11,706 bases of DNA from the NCBI GenBank assembly GCA_035529435.1, contig DATKWS010000231.1, positions 1 to 11,706 of the forward strand, given 5' to 3'. Positions 1 through 7,487 of this stretch are shown here, piece after piece. The notes beneath the pieces are model-generated. The model saw only the letters and a list, made by a program, of their open reading frames with translations, was not told where the DNA came from and ran no database searches. Position 1 is the stretch's first letter. The number at the start of each line of letters is the position of its first letter. The stretch is from DATKWS01 sp035529435. Lineage in GTDB: Bacteria; Krumholzibacteriota; Krumholzibacteriia; Krumholzibacteriales; Krumholzibacteriaceae. Both the position numbers and the translations under genes were made by a program.

Positions 1-777
1 GGACAGTTCTACCGGCCGATGGGGATCGCCGTCGACGCGAACGGCGGCGCGTATGTCGCGGACACGTACAACAAACGCATCCAGAAGTTCGATCTGAACG
101 GCACCTTCATCACGATCTTCACCGTCCCGAAGCACGTCGGATCGTTTGTTCCCTTCGGAATCGACGTCGACGGATCGGGATACGTTTTTGTCTCTGACAC
201 GGAGGGACATCGAATCCTGAAATTCGACGGTGCCGGCACGTACATCACGCAGTGGGGAACGCCCGGCGCCGGCCCCGGCCAGTTCAAATGCCCCGCGGGA
301 GTTTCCGCCGGTCCGGACGGCAGCGTATACGTCGTGGACATGGAGGGCGCCTGCATTCAGAAGTTCGACAATAACGGCGTGTATCTTACCCAGTGGGGCT
401 CATTGGGCAGTGGCGATGGTCAGTTCTATGACCCCTGGGGTATCGATGTCGACGCGGACGGCATGGTCTACGTCGGGGATTCTCGAAACAGGCGCATACA
501 GAAGTTCGACGCCGCGGGGAATTTCATCGCCGCATGGAGTGGCAACTTCTATGGCAAGGGAGCCCTCGGCGTCGCATGCGGTCCGTACGGCAAAATCTAT
601 GCGGTGGACATGACCTGCAAGGTGCAAGTGTTCGATAGCGATGGCGCCCTTCTTGCGGAATGGGGCAGGGAAGGCAACACGCCGGGCTACTTCAGGAGTC
701 CCAGCGATGTCGCCGTGACGCAGGGTGACCATGTCTACGTGGCGGACACCTACAACCACCGGGTGCAGAAATTCGGG
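1..777 (+). repeat. Six tandem NHL repeats
   Basis: Six units of about 40-47 codons can be read in the protein. Repeat starts GQF or GYF are visible at codons 1-3, 93, 140 and 229, and each unit ends in a variant of RIQKFD. At DNA level the 11-mer CAGAAGTTCGA (encoding QKFD) occurs at 82, 358 and 499, with a diverged copy near 764. The rest of each unit has diverged, so these are old protein repeats rather than a recent DNA duplication. Confidence 0.85.
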
Positions 778-2259
778 TACATCAAGGTGAACACGCCGGT
801 CGGAACGAATGTCGTCATCCATCTGGTCGATGACCATACGGGCTGGACTCTGGCGACCCTCACGTTCGACACCGTCATCCAGGAGGGCATCACCAGCATG
901 CACCTGAACAATCCGGGGCCGGATGCGCCGTATGAGTACTTTGAGGATAACGGCCCCAGAAACATCAAGATAGCGACGAAAGCGCTCTATGCCGGATTCG
1001 TGCAGGTATGCTTCCTGTATCAGGATAAATGGTACAGGGAATTTGAGCCGACGCTGAAGATGTTCTCGAATGAAGATGATGTGTGGGTGGAATGCACGAC
1101 ATCGCTCGATACGGGGACCAACGTCATCTGCGGTTATGCGGCCGCTCTTGACCTGTTCGGGCTGTTCGTCCCCAGGCCGCCGTTCGGCACGATCGCTGGG
1201 TACGTGACGGCCTCCTGCCCCGCGGCGGGCACGCCGCTCCTCGGCGTCACCATCGATGCATTCCAGGATAGGCGGCCTGACATGGTGGGCAGCGGCGTCA
1301 CGGATGAGAAAGGATACTTCGAGATCGAAACCCTTCCCGACAGCGGATATGTCGCGACGATCCTGACGCCGCTGGGCTATCAGCCGATCGGTTCGGATCA
1401 CTACAAGGTAAAGGTCAGAGCGGATAGAGTGACGTGGGTTAATTTCGAGCTCGAATGCGTATCGATCGAATCGGCGCCCCGCTCGCAAGGATTCTGGAAG
1501 CATCAGGTCGCCGCGGCATTGAGCGGAAAGGGGAATCCCCAGATCGACGGCCCGACGCTCTGCGGCTACCTCGATCAGGTCGAGTTTCATTTCAACAGCA
1601 ACGAGCTGAATCAGGTGATCGTGTATCGGCCTCCCTCGTGGGGTGACTGCACGGACAAGCTCGAGCTTCTCGGGGACATTCTCAACCTCTGGGGCTCCCA
1701 GGACATGATCGTGCGCGCCAGGCAGCAACTGATGGCCCTGCTGCTCAATGTGGCCGCGGGGTACCTAAGCCTGACGGAGACGGTAAGCAATGACGGCGCT
1801 ACCGCGTCGCAGGCGATCACCTGCTGCGATTACCTGATCGACGATCCCGCCGGTGATCACGAACGGGCCAAGGACATCGCCGATCACATCAACAACGGCA
1901 AGACCGTGCCGGCGGGCTGGATCTCGCTGACGACGCCGGACATCGCCTACTCGTCTCCGGATCCGGATGGGCCGCCCGCGGGCGAAGTATATCTGGCGCA
2001 CAGTTTCCCGAATCCGTTCAATCCCACCACCACGATCCGCTTCGAGCTGCCCGAGCCGCGGTGGGTGAGGCTGGCGATCTATGACGTATCGGGCCGCCTG
2101 GTGGCGACCCTCGTTGACCGTCTGCTTCCGGCGGGAAGCCGCGAATTGGAGTGGAGCGGCACGAATGACGCGGGCCGGTCGGTTGCTTCGGGGGTCTATC
2201 TCGTTCGGTTGAAAGCCGGGCATTTCGAGCAAACGAGACGATTGGTATTACTGAGGTAA
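1..2259 (+). CDS. Secreted NHL-repeat beta-propeller protein with C-terminal FlgD/Por-type sorting tail (5' partial)
   Basis: The frame is open from base 1 and already reads GQFYRP before the first ATG (base 19), in register with the internal GQFYDP at residue 140. The gene therefore starts upstream of the window. Window residues 1-262 form six NHL repeats (VYVxDxxNxRIQKFD type), enough for one propeller. Residues 263-391 are an Ig-like module with the closing pattern ECTTSLDTGTNVICG. Residues 396-485 resemble a carboxypeptidase-regulatory beta-sandwich (GYV...GVTDEKGYFEIETLPDSGY). Residues 494-640 are a module opening SQGFWKHQ, with Cys 521, 550, 608 and 609. Residues 661-752 are a FlgD/Por-type tail (SFPNPFNPTTTIRFELP, then GVYLVRL). 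Such tails mark secreted or surface proteins in FCB bacteria; export by a type IX-like route is inferred. The ligand is unknown. The gene ends in an intrinsic terminator 30 bases after the stop, so it is the last gene of its transcript. Confidence 0.9.
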   Translation, partial: GQFYRPMGIAVDANGGAYVADTYNKRIQKFDLNGTFITIFTVPKHVGSFVPFGIDVDGSGYVFVSDTEGHRILKFDGAGTYITQWGTPGAGPGQFKCPAGVSAGPDGSVYVVDMEGACIQKFDNNGVYLTQWGSLGSGDGQFYDPWGIDVDADGMVYVGDSRNRRIQKFDAAGNFIAAWSGNFYGKGALGVACGPYGKIYAVDMTCKVQVFDSDGALLAEWGREGNTPGYFRSPSDVAVTQGDHVYVADTYNHRVQKFGYIKVNTPVGTNVVIHLVDDHTGWTLATLTFDTVIQEGITSMHLNNPGPDAPYEYFEDNGPRNIKIATKALYAGFVQVCFLYQDKWYREFEPTLKMFSNEDDVWVECTTSLDTGTNVICGYAAALDLFGLFVPRPPFGTIAGYVTASCPAAGTPLLGVTIDAFQDRRPDMVGSGVTDEKGYFEIETLPDSGYVATILTPLGYQPIGSDHYKVKVRADRVTWVNFELECVSIESAPRSQGFWKHQVAAALSGKGNPQIDGPTLCGYLDQVEFHFNSNELNQVIVYRPPSWGDCTDKLELLGDILNLWGSQDMIVRARQQLMALLLNVAAGYLSLTETVSNDGATASQAITCCDYLIDDPAGDHERAKDIADHINNGKTVPAGWISLTTPDIAYSSPDPDGPPAGEVYLAHSFPNPFNPTTTIRFELPEPRWVRLAIYDVSGRLVATLVDRLLPAGSRELEWSGTNDAGRSVASGVYLVRLKAGHFEQTRRLVLLR

Positions 2260-2288
2260 TTGGTCTAAACAAATACCACGATCAACGG

Positions 2289-2318
2289 AAAAGGGACGCT
2301 TCTCGTGGCGTCCCTTTT
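2289..2318 (+). terminator. Intrinsic terminator of the NHL-repeat gene
   Basis: A perfect 11-bp stem AAAAGGGACGC / GCGTCCCTTTT encloses an 8-base loop (2300-2307). The T run sits in the descending arm and is followed by GTCAATATT. The mirror-image A run on the ascending arm means it could also work on the minus strand. It lies 30 bases after the stop codon and about 80 bases before the next promoter. Confidence 0.88.
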
Positions 2319-2400
2319 GTCAATATTCCGAAGAGATATCGCGTGTCCACACCGATGACGATGAATCACAGACACCTTTTCCAATCCGACAGCGAGTATC

Positions 2401-2429
2401 TTGACACCAAATCGAACTTTCTCTACAGT
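2401..2429 (+). promoter_or_regulatory. Sigma70-type promoter for uridine kinase
   Basis: A perfect -35 box TTGACA (2401-2406), a 17-base spacer and a -10 box TACAGT (2424-2429, 4 of 6 consensus) lie in an AT-richer gap. The predicted transcript start is near 2436, giving a leader of about 58 bases to the ATG at 2494. The TTG of the -35 box is in frame with the kinase and could be mistaken for its start codon. Confidence 0.7.
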
Positions 2430-2493
2430 CGTGTCCGTGTTTCGGGTCCATCGAGATCAGATTCATACTCGAGCCGCCGATCGGTCCCGTGGG

Positions 2494-3147
2494 ATGAATA
2501 TGGAAGACAGAGATACCGGAACGACCATCATAGCGATCGCCGGAGGTTCCTGCTCGGGCAAGACATCGCTGGCCGATGCCGTCGCCGCGCGCCTTCCAGC
2601 GCAGGATACGATCGTCGTCCCGCTTGATTCCTACTACCGCGATCTTTCCGGCCTCGCGGCGCGGATGCGGTCCGCGCACAACTTCGACCATCCCGGTTCG
2701 GTCGATCTCGAAATGTTCGAGCGGGACCTCGGACTCCTCGCGTCGGGACGCGGCGCGCTCATACCGGTCTACGACTACGTGACCCACACGAGAGCTCCGC
2801 AGGAGGCCTGGCGCGCGGTCGGTCCGCGCGCACCCGGCACTTCCCGGTATGTCATCGTGGAGGGCCTGCACGCTCTGTACCGGGAGCGTTCGAGGGACCG
2901 GTACGATCTCAGCGTCTTCATCGATATCGATCTCGATACGTGCCTGCGGAGGAGGATCGTGAGGGACGTGAATGAGCGGGGAAGGACCCGCGCCGGCGTG
3001 ACGGAGCAGTTCATGAAGACGGTCGGGCCGATGTACGAGAAGTACGTGCTTCCCCGCAGGCGGTACGCCGATCTCACGGTCGACGGCACGGCACCGGCGG
3101 CCCGGTCGGCGGACGCGGTCGTCGCGGCACTCGGGCGGCGCGGGTAA
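2494..3147 (+). CDS. udk: Uridine kinase (uridine/cytidine 5'-kinase)
   Basis: Phosphorylates uridine and cytidine to UMP and CMP with a nucleoside triphosphate, in cytosolic pyrimidine salvage. The 217-residue product is of normal family length. Visible motifs are the P-loop GGSCSGKTS (residues 17-25, Lys23), the substrate-site DSYYRD (45-50), NFDHPGSVD (63-71), PVYDYVTHTR (91-100), the Walker-B-like VIVEGLHALY (120-129) and the arginine-rich lid RRIVRDVNERGR (153-164). The start at 2494 is chosen because upstream in-frame codons fall in the promoter and leader. ATG 2500 is a possible alternative, since GGGATGA lies just before it and no strong Shine-Dalgarno is seen for either. The gene looks monocistronic: a terminator lies upstream and the next gene has its own promoter. 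No clear terminator is visible after its stop. Confidence 0.93.
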   Translation: MNMEDRDTGTTIIAIAGGSCSGKTSLADAVAARLPAQDTIVVPLDSYYRDLSGLAARMRSAHNFDHPGSVDLEMFERDLGLLASGRGALIPVYDYVTHTRAPQEAWRAVGPRAPGTSRYVIVEGLHALYRERSRDRYDLSVFIDIDLDTCLRRRIVRDVNERGRTRAGVTEQFMKTVGPMYEKYVLPRRRYADLTVDGTAPAARSADAVVAALGRRG

Positions 3148-3312
3148 CCTCACGGCGGCATTCCGGATTGCACGCTCCGCAGAAACGCAAGAAATTATTA
3201 TCATTTCGGCACTTGCTCTCCCTGCATCGTTCGATGACCGGTGCGTGCGCGCCGACGCGCCCGCCGATTCCAAATGCGACACCCCGCCTGCCGGCGAAAA
3301 CAAAATATTGCG

Positions 3313-3341
3313 TTGTTTCGTATACTGTCGCGTGGTACGAT
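3313..3341 (+). promoter_or_regulatory. Extended -10 promoter for the S46 peptidase
   Basis: TTGTTT (3313-3318), a 17-base spacer and TACGAT (3336-3341) are seen, with a TG dinucleotide at 3333-3334 giving an extended -10 (TGGTACGAT). The stretch is AT-rich compared with its surroundings. The predicted transcript start is near 3348, about 44 bases before the start codon. The -35 match is only 3 of 6, so the extended -10 would have to compensate. Confidence 0.5.
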
Positions 3342-3378
3342 ATCGGTCCATTTTGTCGAACGACCATAACATTTCAAC

Positions 3379-3384
3379 AGGAGG
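3379..3384 (+). promoter_or_regulatory. Consensus ribosome binding site (AGGAGG)
   Basis: AGGAGG lies 7 bases before the ATG at 3392. It fixes the start of the S46 peptidase and rules out the 49-residue upstream extension that is open in the same frame. It is the strongest Shine-Dalgarno sequence in the window. Confidence 0.9.
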
Positions 3385-3391
3385 TTCATTC

Positions 3392-5560
3392 ATGAGGGTA
3401 CGTACTTTCACGGCCGTGACCATGGCGCTCGTCCTCGCGGCCGCGTGCGCGCTCGCCGACGAGGGCATGTGGCCCCTCGACGAGCTCGACCAGGGCATGG
3501 TCGAGACGATGCAGTCGATGGGGCTCGAGCTCTCCGGCACGGAGATCTACGACGGCGAGGGCGGCGGCGTCGCCTACGCGGTCGTGAGCCTCGGCGGGGG
3601 CACCGGCTCGTTCGTCTCGCCGAAGGGGCTCATACTCACCAACAACCACGTCGCGTTCGGCGCGCTCCAGCGCACGAGCTCGGTCGACCAGAACTACATC
3701 GCTGACGGTTTCCATGCGGCGAGCCTCGACGGGGAGATACCCGCGCCGGGATACCACGCGTACATACTCCTCTCGGTCGAGGACGTGACGAAGAAGGTAA
3801 AGAAGGCGCTGAAAAAAGGCATGACTCCCATCGAACGCTACGAGGCGATCGAGAAACGCATCAAGGAGATCATCGCCGATGCCGAGAAGGGCCGCGATGT
3901 CAACTGCAGCGTGAGCGAGTTCTACAGCGGCCGGCAGTACAAGCTCTTCACCAATTTCGATATCAAGGATGTCAGGATCGTCTACGCGCCGCCCGCATCG
4001 ATCGGCAACTATGGCGGGGACATCGACAACTGGATGTGGCCCCGCCATACCGGAGATTTCTCGTTCCTGCGCGCCTACGTGGCGCCGGACGGAAGCTCCG
4101 CCGAGTACGCCGAGGAGAACGTGCCGTACGAGCCGGATGTGTTTCTCGCCGTATCGACGGGGCAGCTCCGGGAGGACGATTTCACGATGGTCATAGGCTA
4201 TCCCGGCTCGACCCAGCGGTACCGGAGCTCCTACTCGATCGATCACCACCAGAACTGGAGCCTTCCCTCGAGGATCGAGCTGTTCGGGGATCTCCTCGGC
4301 ATCTTTACCGGGGCGGCCGAGGGCGACCCGGCCGTTGCGATCAAGGTGGCCCGCTTCGATGCGATGCTGAACAACTCGATGAAGAACAACGAGGGGATGC
4401 TGGAGGGGTTCCTCAAGGTGGGTCTTCTGCAGCGAAAGCTCGACGAGGAGGAAGAATTCAACGCCTGGCTCGACGAGAATCCCTCGATGAAGAACAAATA
4501 CGGTGACCTTTTTCCCGGCATCGGCGCCCTGTATGAGGAATATGCGACCTACCGGGAGAAGAACCTCCTCGGCCGATTCATGGACTTTGCGTGCCAGATG
4601 CTGACCGCGGCCACCACGATCTCGCGTTGGTGCGAGGAGAAGGAGAAGCCCGACATGGAGCGCGAGCCGGGCTTCCAGGAGCGCGATGTGCCGCGGCTCA
4701 AGCAGCGTCTCCAGATGATCGACATGGGCTTCGACATGCCGACCGACAAGAAGATCCTGCGGTACTTCATGATGCGCTCGCGCGGGCTGCCGGAGAACCA
4801 GCGGGTGGAGGCGTTCGACAGGATGCTCGCCGGCGTGCCCGAGGATCGGATCGAGGCGGCGATCGACGAGGCCGTGGAGAAGCTCTATGCCGGAACGAAG
4901 CTCAATATCGCCGAGGAGCGCATGAGGATGTTCGATCTCTCCAAAAAGGAGCTCATGAAGCAGGGGGATGCCTTCATCGACCTGTACTGGGAGCTTGATC
5001 CGGAGGTGAAGGCCCTCGAGAAGAAGGACAAGGAGTTCAACGGGGCCATCACCGAGCTCCGCCCGCGCCTCATCGAGGCGTACCAGGAGTGGCAGGGCGG
5101 CGGGCTCTATCCCGACGCGAACGGCACGATGCGTCTCACGTACGGGATCGTCAAGGGCTACTCGCCGCGCGAGGCGATCTACTACGACTACATAACGTCA
5201 CTCGACGGTGTGGTGGAGAAGCACACCGGCGAGGATCCATTCGTTTGCCCGGACAGGCTCCTCGACCTGTACGAGAAGGGCGACTGGGGCACGTACGATG
5301 ATCCGGATCTCGGTACGGTGCCGGTCGATTTCCTCTCGACGTGCGACATCACGGGAGGGAACTCGGGCAGCCCGATACTGAACGGGAGGGGCGAGGTGAT
5401 CGGCGCGGCATTCGACGGCAACTACGAGAGCATCTCCGCGGACTACCTGTTCGACGAGCGTTTGACGAGGGATATCAACGTCGATTCGCGCTATATCCTG
5501 TTCATACTGGACAAGTTCAGCGGGGCGCGGAACCTTCTGGACGAGATGACGATACACTGA
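3392..5560 (+). CDS. S46 family dipeptidyl-peptidase, DPP7 type, secreted/periplasmic
   Basis: A serine exopeptidase that removes dipeptides from the N-terminus of peptides in the periplasm, feeding amino-acid uptake. The 722-residue product starts with a signal peptide (residues 1-22, cleavage after ALA), followed by DEGMWPLDEL, the usual mature start of S46 enzymes. The catalytic triad is visible: His86 in LTNNHVAFG, Asp222 in HTGDFSF and Ser658 in GGNSGSP. Length and residue numbers match known S46 enzymes closely. The residue 18 places after the catalytic serine is Gly676 (AAFDGNYES). In the family, Gly here goes with DPP7-like broad or hydrophobic P1 preference, and Arg with acidic-specific DPP11, so DPP7 type is inferred. 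The middle (about 300-600) is rich in charged helices, as in the S46 helical domain. The gene has its own promoter and converges on the glycosyltransferase downstream. Confidence 0.94.
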   Translation: MRVRTFTAVTMALVLAAACALADEGMWPLDELDQGMVETMQSMGLELSGTEIYDGEGGGVAYAVVSLGGGTGSFVSPKGLILTNNHVAFGALQRTSSVDQNYIADGFHAASLDGEIPAPGYHAYILLSVEDVTKKVKKALKKGMTPIERYEAIEKRIKEIIADAEKGRDVNCSVSEFYSGRQYKLFTNFDIKDVRIVYAPPASIGNYGGDIDNWMWPRHTGDFSFLRAYVAPDGSSAEYAEENVPYEPDVFLAVSTGQLREDDFTMVIGYPGSTQRYRSSYSIDHHQNWSLPSRIELFGDLLGIFTGAAEGDPAVAIKVARFDAMLNNSMKNNEGMLEGFLKVGLLQRKLDEEEEFNAWLDENPSMKNKYGDLFPGIGALYEEYATYREKNLLGRFMDFACQMLTAATTISRWCEEKEKPDMEREPGFQERDVPRLKQRLQMIDMGFDMPTDKKILRYFMMRSRGLPENQRVEAFDRMLAGVPEDRIEAAIDEAVEKLYAGTKLNIAEERMRMFDLSKKELMKQGDAFIDLYWELDPEVKALEKKDKEFNGAITELRPRLIEAYQEWQGGGLYPDANGTMRLTYGIVKGYSPREAIYYDYITSLDGVVEKHTGEDPFVCPDRLLDLYEKGDWGTYDDPDLGTVPVDFLSTCDITGGNSGSPILNGRGEVIGAAFDGNYESISADYLFDERLTRDINVDSRYILFILDKFSGARNLLDEMTIH

Positions 5561-5566
5561 AAAGCC

Positions 5567-5592
5567 CCCGCGCCGCGTAACGGCGGCGCGGG
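5567..5592 (-). terminator. GC-rich hairpin, likely terminator for the minus-strand glycosyltransferase
   Basis: A 10-bp stem CCCGCGCCGC / GCGGCGCGGG encloses a 6-base loop (5577-5582). Read on the minus strand it is followed by GGCTTTTC, a short T run, about 130 bases after the glycosyltransferase stop. On the plus strand no T run follows, so it would be a weak terminator for the S46 gene. Confidence 0.55.
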
Positions 5593-5602
5593 ATGGAGAT
5601 CA

Positions 5603-5640
5603 GAAGGGCGGAGGGGCCTGCACCGGCCGCTCCGCCCTTC
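5603..5640. terminator. Strong hairpin between convergent genes
   Basis: A perfect 11-bp stem GAAGGGCGGAG / CTCCGCCCTTC is topped by a second GGCC / GGCC stem (5615-5618 with 5625-5628) around TGCACC. It begins 43 bases after the S46 stop. The plus-strand flank GCCCCATTGTCTCTATT is only loosely T-rich, so termination or protection of the mRNA 3' end are both possible. It sits between the stops of two convergent genes. Confidence 0.6.
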
Positions 5641-5722
5641 GCCCCATTGTCTCTATTCGCCCTTTTCGCGCGAACATTGCGGGCGATCCCGATTTCATGG
5701 AAATATTCCCGATCGACGGCCG

Positions 5723-7360
5723 TCATTTCATCGAGCCGGGGGAATCGGCGTCGTTCGTTCGCTCGAAGATGAGGATTTCGGGCCCCTTTCCCCCGTCGAA
5801 TCTCTTCCGCAGGCGCCAGCCGTACGCTCCGGCATCGAACAGCAGGGCCGAGTACGTGTCTCTCAGCTTGTAGTAGTCCGTGGTGGAGGGTGTGCGGGGT
5901 GGCGGGGGCGGATCGATGTATCTTTCATAGCACCCGCTGCTCGTCATCAGGTATTTCGCATCGACATTCACAAGGTATTCCGTGCCGTGAAGGAACGGTA
6001 CGTGCATGTAGAGGCGGAGTTTCTTCGGGGCCCGTCCGGGCGCGGCATTCTCGGCGTTACGCCGGCCCGTGATGAATTCCGTGCTCGAGATGTACAGCTT
6101 GGGGATATACGCCCAGTCGACGACGATTTTCGCTCCCTCCTCGATGTTGTTCTGGATCCATTCCCCGGCGATGGTTCTGTTGTCCGGCAGTACCTGCCGT
6201 CCCGCCTGCGACAGCGCGGTGTACGCCGGCCAGGCGAGCGCACAAAAGATCAGCAGGATGCCGATCGAGGGCGCCGCGGTTCGTTTCAACGCCGCGTGTG
6301 CTTCGGACAACATCCGCCCCGATAACAGGGCGAGGGCGGGAAACAGGAAAAGCATATAATGAATATCCTTCTTGCCCAGGCCGCCGATATATACGAAGCA
6401 GGCGACACAAGCGATCAAAAGAACGACGTCCGTTTTCCTGCGGCGATAGAGCGCGTATATCAATCCGAGCGCAAACAGGACGGCCGTCGTCTTTTCCCAG
6501 TGCCACGCGCTCCATGCCTGCCGTATGTACGGTATGCCGGCATCCCACGGGTCTCCCGTCGCCATGTGCCCGCGCTCGTACATCAACCCGAGCCAGAACG
6601 GCTTCGGATTCAGGAGCCATCCCGGCGAGCCGGCAACGAACGCACATGCAAAGAAGAGAACGCTCAATGCCGCGGGTCCGTGATATCGAATCGAAAGCAG
6701 TCGCCTCGGATGATCGACCCTGACGATATGGACGCACAGGATCACCAGCATGATGAGAGCGCCGTTGTATTTCGTGGCGGCAGCCAATCCCGCGCATGCT
6801 CCGGCCAGGATGTAGTTTCGGAGCGATCCGTCGTGCAGGGCCGAAAGGGCGAAGAAGATGGAGCATGCCGCAAATAATGTCATCGTTGCATCCGGAAACG
6901 CGTACCCCGAATAGTAGGCGTGGATGTTCGAAAGGGCGAGAATCGCGGCGGCGAACAGCCCCGTATTCCGGTCGTAGAATTTTTCCCCGATTTTCAGCAG
7001 TATCACGACGGTCATCACGCCGAGGGCGGCGCTCGTCAATCGGGCCGGCAGGATCGGCAGTATCGAGTCGTTCATATGCAGATCGTACAGATGCGGAAAC
7101 GATGGAATCATGCCCCGGACGGTCAAGAGGAAGGCGCCGGCCCGGATGGGGATTGCCGATAGGTAGCTGAACAGCGTCGGGTATCTATAGTGAACGGGCA
7201 ACAGGGTGTGCTGCGTGAAAAAATTCACTGCGTTCTTCAGGATTCGCGTCTCGTCGCCGGAGAGATACCTCGCGCAGAGGGCGAAGCGCACCAGCGCCGC
7301 AACGACGACGAGAAGGACAGGGGGCAACCTGTCCAGCGTCTTGTGTTTCGAGACCGGCAT
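5723..7360 (-). CDS. GT39/PMT_2-type membrane glycosyltransferase (GT-C fold)
   Basis: Predicted to move a sugar from a lipid-phosphate donor to a protein, lipid or glycan at the outer face of the inner membrane; donor and acceptor cannot be read from sequence. The 545-residue form has a first membrane segment at about residues 13-30, then the GT-C acidic loop motif SGDETR (Asp36-Glu37), then around ten further hydrophobic segments including the PDATMTLF and ATKYNG regions typical of PMT_2 proteins. The last 140 residues are a soluble tail starting near IAGEWIQNN, with a five-proline run. The start at 7360 is favoured by GGAGAG 10 bases upstream; ATG 7378 and 7414 are alternatives. An in-frame ATG at 7489 overlaps the predicted -10 box and is unlikely. 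The gene stands alone, with no other polysaccharide genes nearby. Its start is uncertain, its family fairly sure. Confidence 0.83.
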   Translation of the reverse strand: MPVSKHKTLDRLPPVLLVVVAALVRFALCARYLSGDETRILKNAVNFFTQHTLLPVHYRYPTLFSYLSAIPIRAGAFLLTVRGMIPSFPHLYDLHMNDSILPILPARLTSAALGVMTVVILLKIGEKFYDRNTGLFAAAILALSNIHAYYSGYAFPDATMTLFAACSIFFALSALHDGSLRNYILAGACAGLAAATKYNGALIMLVILCVHIVRVDHPRRLLSIRYHGPAALSVLFFACAFVAGSPGWLLNPKPFWLGLMYERGHMATGDPWDAGIPYIRQAWSAWHWEKTTAVLFALGLIYALYRRRKTDVVLLIACVACFVYIGGLGKKDIHYMLFLFPALALLSGRMLSEAHAALKRTAAPSIGILLIFCALAWPAYTALSQAGRQVLPDNRTIAGEWIQNNIEEGAKIVVDWAYIPKLYISSTEFITGRRNAENAAPGRAPKKLRLYMHVPFLHGTEYLVNVDAKYLMTSSGCYERYIDPPPPPRTPSTTDYYKLRDTYSALLFDAGAYGWRLRKRFDGGKGPEILIFERTNDADSPGSMK

Positions 7361-7487
7361 TGCTCCGTCGCTCTCCATGCGGTTCGCGGCGACTCCCGCC
7401 CCCCCCGGATTCATGCCGACGTATGCGATCGCCGCGCCTTCCTGAATTACGGTTTCCCGACCGCGCCGGTACGGACCATCCGGATTC

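Noticed and set aside
1..786. Repeat array resembling CRISPR or satellite DNA
   Set aside because: The periodicity is that of NHL protein repeats; DNA identity between units is limited to short words such as CAGAAGTTCGA.
400..1728. Long minus-strand open frame (442 codons) opposite the NHL-repeat gene
   Set aside because: Its translation is rich in Arg, Asp and His with no recognisable domain, typical of the antisense of GC-rich coding DNA. The plus strand has clear domains throughout.
2401..2493. TTG at 2401 as the start of uridine kinase
   Set aside because: It is the first base triplet of a perfect -35 box, and the added 31 residues are not kinase-like. The P-loop comes at the usual distance from ATG 2494.
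2343..2627. Small plus-strand open frame overlapping the uridine kinase start
   Set aside because: It spans the promoter and leader and runs out of frame into the kinase; its product is Ser/Arg-rich without a domain.
3321..3326. TATACT as the -10 box of the S46 gene
   Set aside because: Good -10 match, but the sequence 17 bases upstream (AAACAA) is not a -35. The overlapping extended -10 TGGTACGAT has a better partner, though TATACT cannot be fully excluded.
3245..3391. Upstream in-frame extension of the S46 peptidase
   Set aside because: It would bury the signal peptide behind 49 residues and ignore the AGGAGG 7 bases before ATG 3392.
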